From contig KN832875.1 of the NCBI GenBank assembly GCA_000827325.1, forward strand, positions 2,046,001 to 2,110,000: a stretch of DNA of 64,000 bases, read 5' to 3'. This document shows positions 58,243 through 64,000 of the stretch, in pieces. Each line of letters begins with the position of its first letter. The first letter of the stretch is position 1. The DNA comes from Oidiodendron maius Zn (lineage: Eukaryota > Ascomycota > Leotiomycetes > Myxotrichaceae). The translations under genes were made by a program, and so were the position numbers. The notes beneath the pieces were generated by a model. That model was not told the DNA's origin. It saw only the letters and a program-made list of their open reading frames with translations, and searched no databases.

Positions 58243-58460
58243 CACCAGGGGGTGTCGGAATTGATGGCACAGGCGCATACCCAATTTCTTCTTCTATATT
58301 ACTATAACGCGCTCTCCCACCAGATTCTACTACTAATTTATATCGATTAGGCATCTTAGATATACGCGCACGAACTTTTCCATTTTAATGTTGCTCCATT
58401 GCTAATGTGGTATTTCAGCTAAAGTGGTGCCTGTGCCATCAATTCTGACACCCCCTGGTG
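58243..58460. mobile_element. MITE with 11-bp target duplication (Mutator-like size class)
   Basis: A 218-bp non-coding element with terminal inverted repeats of about 34 bp (two mismatches) starting CACCAGGGGGTGTC. It is flanked by a direct 11-bp duplication CCTCACCACCT at 58232-58242 and 58461-58471. A duplication of 9-11 bp is typical of Mutator-like elements. Confidence 0.85.
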
Positions 58461-58471
58461 CCTCACCACCT

Positions 58472-59379
58472 TCTGGTGCTTCCTTGCAAGTAAAGTCTTA
58501 GTATAAATTAATTAATTGACGTATAGAAAGAAGAGAGGTAGTCTCTGCCCTTACAGGTCCTACATATGCAGCTGCTGCAACTACGTAGTGTAGGTGTCAT
58601 GGCATATTTGATGCTGCTGGCCTATGGGGAAAAGGACGTATCAAGAAGTTGGGGTCATTGCCCGGGAGGTTCTATCCCCAGGAGACAGTCACGAAACAAG
58701 CTTCGTTCACGAGCTATCGAGTTTTCAACCTATGGCAACGGTCGAACTACCTCAGCCATACGTTTTCCAACCCACCAGTTCGGTCGATTTCTGTGAGCTT
58801 TACGATCTTAACTTCCACAAAGCAATAGAGACAATACAGCCGGTTTCCGTATGAGCTTAAAGACTCTGCCAGTTTTTGCTAACAAAGTGGCCCAACTTTT
58901 ACGTCCAACGCACTGCGCCAAATACCAAGATAGCGGTATTGATCTATTCGCATCCTATGGTGAGCTCATATCCTAAGACTGCAGTATTTGTCATCAAATA
59001 ATGTGTCCAGGAGTAATGGCTGTAATAGCAGTGGGCAGTAGTTGGAAAAGGATAATTAGCCACCCTCAACGCAAGTGGTGAGCTTCATAGATCTGACGAA
59101 GTTGACCGGGAGAATCTAGAACTTTACCCGTCTAGGATCAGAACACGCATGAAGCTTAAATGATTTCGTGTATTTGAAGAACAATTTAGCATATATAATA
59201 GAGACCAAAAACGAGTCAAGTCAATTGACAATAAATATATCGAATCATAGAAGATTTTATATACATGAGATACGTATATACAAATAATTTTGATTGTATG
59301 ACCCCTTTCAAATGGTCCCAACCAGGTCAAGGTTCTCGTCCAGTGCCCGCGGCCAGTATTGCGGAGGTGATGTTCCGAT
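58472..59379. other. Intergenic region at the right edge of the island
   Basis: A 77-codon ORF at 58624-58854 reads somewhat like a protein C terminus (PMATVELPQPYVFQPTSSVD) but has no start or domain support. The rest is AT-rich 3' flank of the cellobiohydrolase gene. Confidence 0.4.
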
Positions 59380-60945
59380 TTACAGGCACTGAGAGTACCA
59401 TTGGTTCTGTGCTTGACAGGTGTATGGCGCGACACAGGTCGTGGAGCCAGTATAACCTTGGCCACCACACTGGCCCCAGTGGGCTACGCCAGTAGCAGAG
59501 CCGCCGGTGGCGCTGCTAGTTGAAGAGGTAGGGTTGGTAACACTTGTACCAGAACCAAATGTCGAGTTAATAGGCCCAACTCTGATATCGGAGTAGATCA
59601 CATATGAGTTGGCGTTCTGAGCCTCAACAGTGGCCGGAACGCCAGAGGAAGTAGAGCAGGTACCACGAGCAACGCCCGGGGTGCTAGAGGTTTCATTGGT
59701 GGGATAGTCGCTGTCCAGCCAAAGCATGTTGGCATAGTAATCATCCCAAAGGGACATGACTAGCACCATACCGGCAGAAAGAGCCTTGCTGACGCTAGCG
59801 AGACCCCCGTGGTTTGTGAATGAGGTTGTCTCTCCGAAGATGGAAAGCTCAGCGGTGCAGAAAGCAGCGTCGATAGTATTGCCAGTGATGCCAGAAATGT
59901 CGGAATTAGGCTGGGGGTACACGACATTATTCTGGACGTAGAACCGTTTAATTTCGGATAGGGTACCGGTGGAAGTTCCGTCACTAGTGATGAACTGCGT
60001 GACGACGGTGAGCGGCTTGGTGGTGTCGATGGTCTTTCCTGGCCCGTAGAAAGTAGTGTTGCCCAGGCGGTAAGGGTTGAAATCGCATCCATCAGGATCG
60101 CAAGTCCCAGCATAACGGGTTGAGCTGTAGGTGCCTCCGCAGGCGTTTCCAGTGCACACCGTGTTGGTGGCGGTATCACACGGGTGAGGAGTAAGAGCCT
60201 GAGAAATGCTGTTTGCCTCCCAGATATCAAGCTCCGCACAGCAAGATCCGTGGTTGCCCGTGCCAGAGTTGGCGCTGTTGGACTCAGGTGTCCAGCCCTC
60301 AACGTTTGCCTGGCCCTGGATGAACTTCAGGTCACGAGGGCATTGGGAGTCGCAGTATCCCACGCCGTACTGTGCGCCAGCTTTGTTATTGGGATACTTG
60401 GATACACCTCCATCGGCGTCCATGACAACAAAGTAGAGCGCTCCATTAAGGCCGCAAGGCAGATTTGAAACATCAACTGTGAACGTAAACTCCTGGTTCA
60501 GCAGATCAAAGATCTGGTAATGAGTGTTATCGGCCATGAGGTATACACGCGAACCAACGTTGGCTCCATTCGAGTTTTCGGTGACGAAGTCGAGCTTGAC
60601 TTGGTTGCTGGAGGTGGTGATGCCATAGGTACTCGAATAATCAGCACCATCAACAGCGCACTCCGTAGCACAGGTAGCGTCCGTGGAGCAAACACTGGTG
60701 TCCCAGGTGTTTCCAGTGTAGCAGTTAGTGGTGGAACCGACTTCGTGAACCCAGCGCCAGTTAGAATCAAGAACGATGGATCCGGCCTGAGAGGTACAGG
60801 TTCCGCCTGTAGCACACTTCGACCATGTCAACGATGGGTGAGTCTCAGTTTGGTAAGTACCAATCTGCTGGGCGCCGGCAGCCACTAGGAGGGAGGAGAG
60901 AGCGAGGGCGTTTTGGTAGGCCCGTGGAGAAAGAGAGGCAGGCAT
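59380..60945 (-). CDS. cbhB: GH7 cellobiohydrolase (CBH I type) with C-terminal CBM1
   Basis: An intronless gene of 521 residues. A signal peptide (about residues 1-25, ending VAAGA before QQIG) precedes a full GH7 catalytic domain; the catalytic signature is ELDIWE with nucleophile Glu238, Asp240 and acid/base Glu243. Conserved stretches [12 protein letters not shown] and [17 protein letters not shown] and many paired cysteines are present. A short Ser/Thr linker (about 465-485) leads to a family 1 cellulose-binding module ([15 protein letters not shown]...NQWYSQCL). The enzyme is secreted and releases cellobiose from the reducing ends of cellulose chains. The symbol follows Aspergillus usage for CBM-bearing GH7 enzymes and is by similarity. 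CreA-type sites upstream fit glucose repression. Confidence 0.95.
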   Translation of the reverse strand: MPASLSPRAYQNALALSSLLVAAGAQQIGTYQTETHPSLTWSKCATGGTCTSQAGSIVLDSNWRWVHEVGSTTNCYTGNTWDTSVCSTDATCATECAVDGADYSSTYGITTSSNQVKLDFVTENSNGANVGSRVYLMADNTHYQIFDLLNQEFTFTVDVSNLPCGLNGALYFVVMDADGGVSKYPNNKAGAQYGVGYCDSQCPRDLKFIQGQANVEGWTPESNSANSGTGNHGSCCAELDIWEANSISQALTPHPCDTATNTVCTGNACGGTYSSTRYAGTCDPDGCDFNPYRLGNTTFYGPGKTIDTTKPLTVVTQFITSDGTSTGTLSEIKRFYVQNNVVYPQPNSDISGITGNTIDAAFCTAELSIFGETTSFTNHGGLASVSKALSAGMVLVMSLWDDYYANMLWLDSDYPTNETSSTPGVARGTCSTSSGVPATVEAQNANSYVIYSDIRVGPINSTFGSGTSVTNPTSSTSSATGGSATGVAHWGQCGGQGYTGSTTCVAPYTCQAQNQWYSQCL

Positions 60946-61040
60946 CTTTGCAGATTTCTGGGGCTATTGTATGGTCTGTCTGGCTTGTATACCGGCAGTG
61001 GAAACACAATGTCACCTCCATGGCCACGGACAACAGCCTC

Positions 61041-61046
61041 TTTATA
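61041..61046 (-). promoter_or_regulatory. TATA box of the cellobiohydrolase gene
   Basis: TATAAA on the minus strand, within CCCTATAAAGAGG, lies about 100 bp before the ATG at 60945. That is the usual distance for highly expressed fungal cellulase genes. Confidence 0.6.
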
Positions 61047-61074
61047 GGGAATTCCTTTGCCTTGTCCATCTCTT

Positions 61075-61297
61075 CCCCAGGCGAAAACAGAGCTGAAGAG
61101 ATGGTGAGCAACGGCCCCGCGGACCGCCTGGGCGCTGGATCGTGGAGAAGACGGTCCAGATGAAGCATGGAATCGCACACGACGGCGGAACACGGAACAA
61201 ATTTCCCCCGCCAAAATGATGCGACATCAGGGGGTCACACCCCGCATGAAATACCCAGGAAATCTATCATGGGGTTGCGCTGGCTGAGAGTGCGGGG
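61075..61297. promoter_or_regulatory. Cluster of CreA-type (SYGGRG) sites upstream of the cellobiohydrolase
   Basis: Matches to the carbon-catabolite repressor consensus SYGGRG occur as CTGGGG (minus, 61075-61080), GCGGGG (minus, 61115-61120, 61206-61211 and 61240-61245) and GCGGGG (plus, 61292-61297). A GGCTAA core like that used by XlnR lies further up at 61481-61486. The spacing and number fit a CreA-repressed cellulase promoter; binding itself is inferred. Confidence 0.45.
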
Positions 61298-61405
61298 CAT
61301 ATCAATAATCCTACTTTCCCGGGCCGCCATGCCCCCAATTCTTAATTTTCCGTCCGATGTGAAGGAGATCCGACTCTGCCGCTGCAATGCTCGGGTGGCG
61401 GCGTG

Positions 61406-61435
61406 TTCACTACGTGTGTGTTCACTACGTGTGTG
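61406..61435 (+). repeat. Short 15-bp tandem duplication
   Basis: TTCACTACGTGTGTG occurs twice in a row at 61406-61420 and 61421-61435 in the region upstream of the cellobiohydrolase. Confidence 0.8.
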
Positions 61436-61440
61436 TTCTA

Positions 61441-64000
61441 GCCAGTGGACCGTTCGATAGGAGTGATATGCCGGGATGTAGGCTAATTACCAAGGACGAA
61501 ACAAGTTGACTCTCCTATGGATGGGTTAACACTTAAGTTTCATGCCAAGCTTTAGACTAAATTAACTTGCAGGTACTTGGTCCCTGCTTTACATAATGTA
61601 AGTAACCTCGAGGTGATGTGCCGCTTTAGTCGTGTGCCTGTCTCCAGGCGGCTGGCTGATTCGAGTGCTTAGTTTCTGTGCCGTGAGCAGTATAGCTAGA
61701 ATACCCTCTCTTGAGGTACAGTATGTCTCACGCTGCCTCACGCATAACGTTCTCTCATTTAATAAGATACTCATGCCATTGAGATTAGTAGCTCATCTGC
61801 AGGGTTGGTACAGAAGGAAGGCCACGACGAGATGAGGCTTGGAGATCTTGCCGTCTTACGAGGATATGCCATTCGGGGTGGAATTTTATCACCGGCGAAG
61901 GAGTCCCGGAGCCTTTGCTTCCACTAGAGGTTTCAGCAGGAGCTGGATTCCCCATGACCGAGCTGACCGGCCCTGCTTCCCACAGGCTCCGAGGTTGGCC
62001 TGATAGACAGAGTGACTTAATAAACTCCGTGGAGCTCATTTTCGAACACGCGCGTCAGGAGAGGTTACACGGTCCGGCGAATCCGTAGTATTCGGGCGTA
62101 TGGGATAGAGTGGGCGCAAGGTGGGCTGAGGTTTCACGGCTCAATATCAAATTGCGGAACTTCTTGTCCTGGCAAGTGCTGTAATTGGGATGCATTGTAG
62201 CGACTCCGAAAGTTGTCGGAGCAGATAATATAGCCTTTATACTCCTGGCCATATGAGCAAATAGCGGATATATGTGAACATCGGAGGGTGGGGTAAATCA
62301 GCACGCCTCGGCTCCGAGTCAGTCCCACAAGGAGGCAGTGCCCATTTAGGATCGAATGGAGGCATGCCCGGTAAAATGCCATCCGTTCCTGGCGATATGA
62401 GAACATAATCCCGAAGGGTTGACACAGGGAATACGATATAAGGAGAACGCTGAGAGCCGGCTTCTCTGCCAAGTGATTCAACAGCGATTCGCCTCTGTCG
62501 GCAATGTCTTCCGAACCCGATATTTGATGGTTTGCCGCGCGCTACCCTCTCCAAACGCCGGTGGTATTGTGGAGTTGTGCAATTTAAGATGGCCATTGAA
62601 AATGTGCGATGTAGCACCCACCTTGTGATGGGATTCTAGTCGCACAGCTGTAGGGGAACGCGATTGGAAATGTAACCGCCTATACAGCGACATTCCTGGG
62701 TACGTTATACACCTTCCTTTCTAATTTCTTAGAAGAAACAATCAGCGAGCATAAATCCGTAAGCAGGTTGGGCATAATGAACCAAATAGACCGCAGTCAG
62801 AAAGCATTCCTTGAGCATTGCATCTCAAAACGCAAAGTTACATCTATAGTCATGGCAGCGTAAAGACTGGTTGGGGTGCTTCATCCCTACGATTAATTGC
62901 TGTCCTAGAACTCGACTTTGCAGACCAGGAACAAAACCTCCGGACAGGGATAATACTGCAAGGGTTCGGTTTCTTGGCGAATTGTGTATTACTTAAGATG
63001 CTGTAGTCCTCAGTTGCGATGTGAGTTGTCATACGGCTATGATTGTGGACACATGAGTTTGGAAGTCAAATTCCCTCAACTACGCAATGGGCGGATCAGC
63101 CTCGACCTATCTCCAATATTTGTTTTTTCCTTGCGTGGGTGATGCAGTATTCTGGACAAGCCACCAGACCTGATGGTGCCTGCATGAAATGCATCTCTCG
63201 CCGTATTTTCTCCCGGCCGTCGAAATGTGGCTAACATCGCTGTAATTCGTTGCATGGAGACCAGGCGGCACGCCACCCCCTTTGCACGAAGTGGATCAGG
63301 CATTAACTGCTTCGATAATGCCAATAGCCAGTCAGATAAAGTGTAATTGTGAGTGCGCGTTTATGCTGCGAGTGTAGAATTCATGATTGTTTTGGGCCGA
63401 GACTGCCGTTTCTCAAAACAGAAGTATCAGGATGTACTAGGTATGCCACAGAGACACTATTCTCTCGCCAAATTCCTCCCTACTACTTCTCTTCCTTAGC
63501 CTCGGTGAGGTCTAATAAATGCTTCAATTTGGTACACCTGTTACAATATACGGAGTGACCTTGATGACGAGCTCGAGGTTTCCAAGTCTGTGTAATGGGA
63601 TGAAGTGATTGGGCAGCAAAATTCCCTAAGATAAGGTATGAAATTTTCGAATAAAGTAGTTTGCATTTAAGCACGAAATAAGATTTCATATTTATTTTCT
63701 CCATCATGCTATTGCTATTGTGAAAGTTCAAGCCTGGTGATTTTAGAACGCCCAAATAATGTCGGTCGTGACACTCAGGAATAAATCAACTGAAGAACGG
63801 TACACACAAGCTCAATACTAAATGCTTCTGATTACATATATGATAGGTGATCACCGCATTTCCACCACCGGCTCATGCCGATTGTATATGACCTAGGCCA
63901 GATATATTGAAAGAAGGCTCTTTCACAGGAATTCTCGATCCCGACGGGCATACACTGTTCGCGAATTGTCCGCCATAAAGTCATGACGACCAGGTCGCAA
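61441..64000. other. Right-hand region without a recognised gene
   Basis: I find no supported gene in the last 2.56 kb. An 84-codon minus-strand ORF with an ATG at 62039 (MSSTEFIKSL...) has no domain. ORFs at 62134-62693 overlap on both strands and cancel each other as evidence. Part of this is distal cellobiohydrolase promoter. Confidence 0.45.

Noticed and set aside
44468-58500. Starship giant transposon with a tyrosine-recombinase captain
   Set aside because: The cargo-like content suggested it, but I found no DUF3435-type recombinase frame and no direct-repeat boundaries in the window.
59760-60302. 180-codon ORF in another frame inside the cellobiohydrolase gene
   Set aside because: It overlaps a complete GH7 gene with catalytic residues, signal peptide and binding module; long secondary frames are common in GC-biased coding DNA.
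1-64000. tRNA, rRNA genes and CRISPR arrays
   Set aside because: I scanned for cloverleaf-like blocks, rRNA stretches and spaced repeats and saw none that I could support; a covariance-model scan would be decisive for tRNAs.

Overview
The window is nuclear DNA of a filamentous ascomycete, most likely Eurotiales (Aspergillus/Penicillium-like). The basis is short GT-AG introns of about 45-75 nt with internal CTAAC-type branch sites, a modular highly reducing polyketide synthase, a GH7 cellobiohydrolase with a fungal cellulose-binding module, a Zn2Cys6 regulator, an RTA1 membrane protein, and a transposon copy broken by C-to-T type stops as repeat-induced point mutation leaves. I rebuilt the spliced models by hand from splice sites and reading phase; each closes in frame except where noted.

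Left part (1-15 kb): the 5' portion of an MRP/ABCC-type ABC transporter (minus, runs off the left edge), a 2.6 kb gene-poor gap, the CAF-1 p60 chromatin assembly subunit (plus), a small secreted protein (minus), and a large ankyrin-repeat protein with a CorA-like membrane tail (minus).

Middle (15-31 kb): a four-exon highly reducing PKS (KS-AT-DH-ER-KR-ACP, no C-methyltransferase, no release domain) faces a LovG/FSH1-type serine hydrolase across a 1.8 kb divergent promoter. Together they look like a minimal two-gene polyketide locus in which the hydrolase would release the chain. Next come MSH6 (mismatch repair) and an unrecognised hypothetical gene.

Housekeeping and secretion block (32-44.5 kb): a seven-exon raffinose synthase/alpha-galactosidase-like GH36 gene and a mitochondrial tyrosyl-tRNA synthetase share a 417 bp divergent promoter. 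They are followed by a secreted M43 metalloprotease, an RTA1-like membrane protein and a Zn2Cys6 transcription factor.

Accessory island (about 44.9-58.5 kb): AT-rich gaps, a RIP-damaged pogo/Fot1-type transposon nested beside a foldback MITE at one palindromic TA target, a second MITE with an 11-bp duplication, and four unrelated-looking genes: an RRM/RGG protein, a Prp43-like DEAH helicase, an HNH-type nuclease-like protein and a possible PD-(D/E)XK-like protein. All four carry the same GGCGCGAGCC plus pyrimidine-tract signature 17-65 nt after their stop codons, on the sense strand. The helicase and PD-(D/E)XK-like genes share a longer block of 3' sequence, and a decayed piece of the RRM gene lies between the two nuclease-like genes. 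This shared 3' cassette is the most unusual feature of the window.

Right part (58.5-64 kb): the GH7 cellobiohydrolase (minus) with a TATA box and several CreA-type sites upstream, then about 3 kb in which I see no convincing gene.
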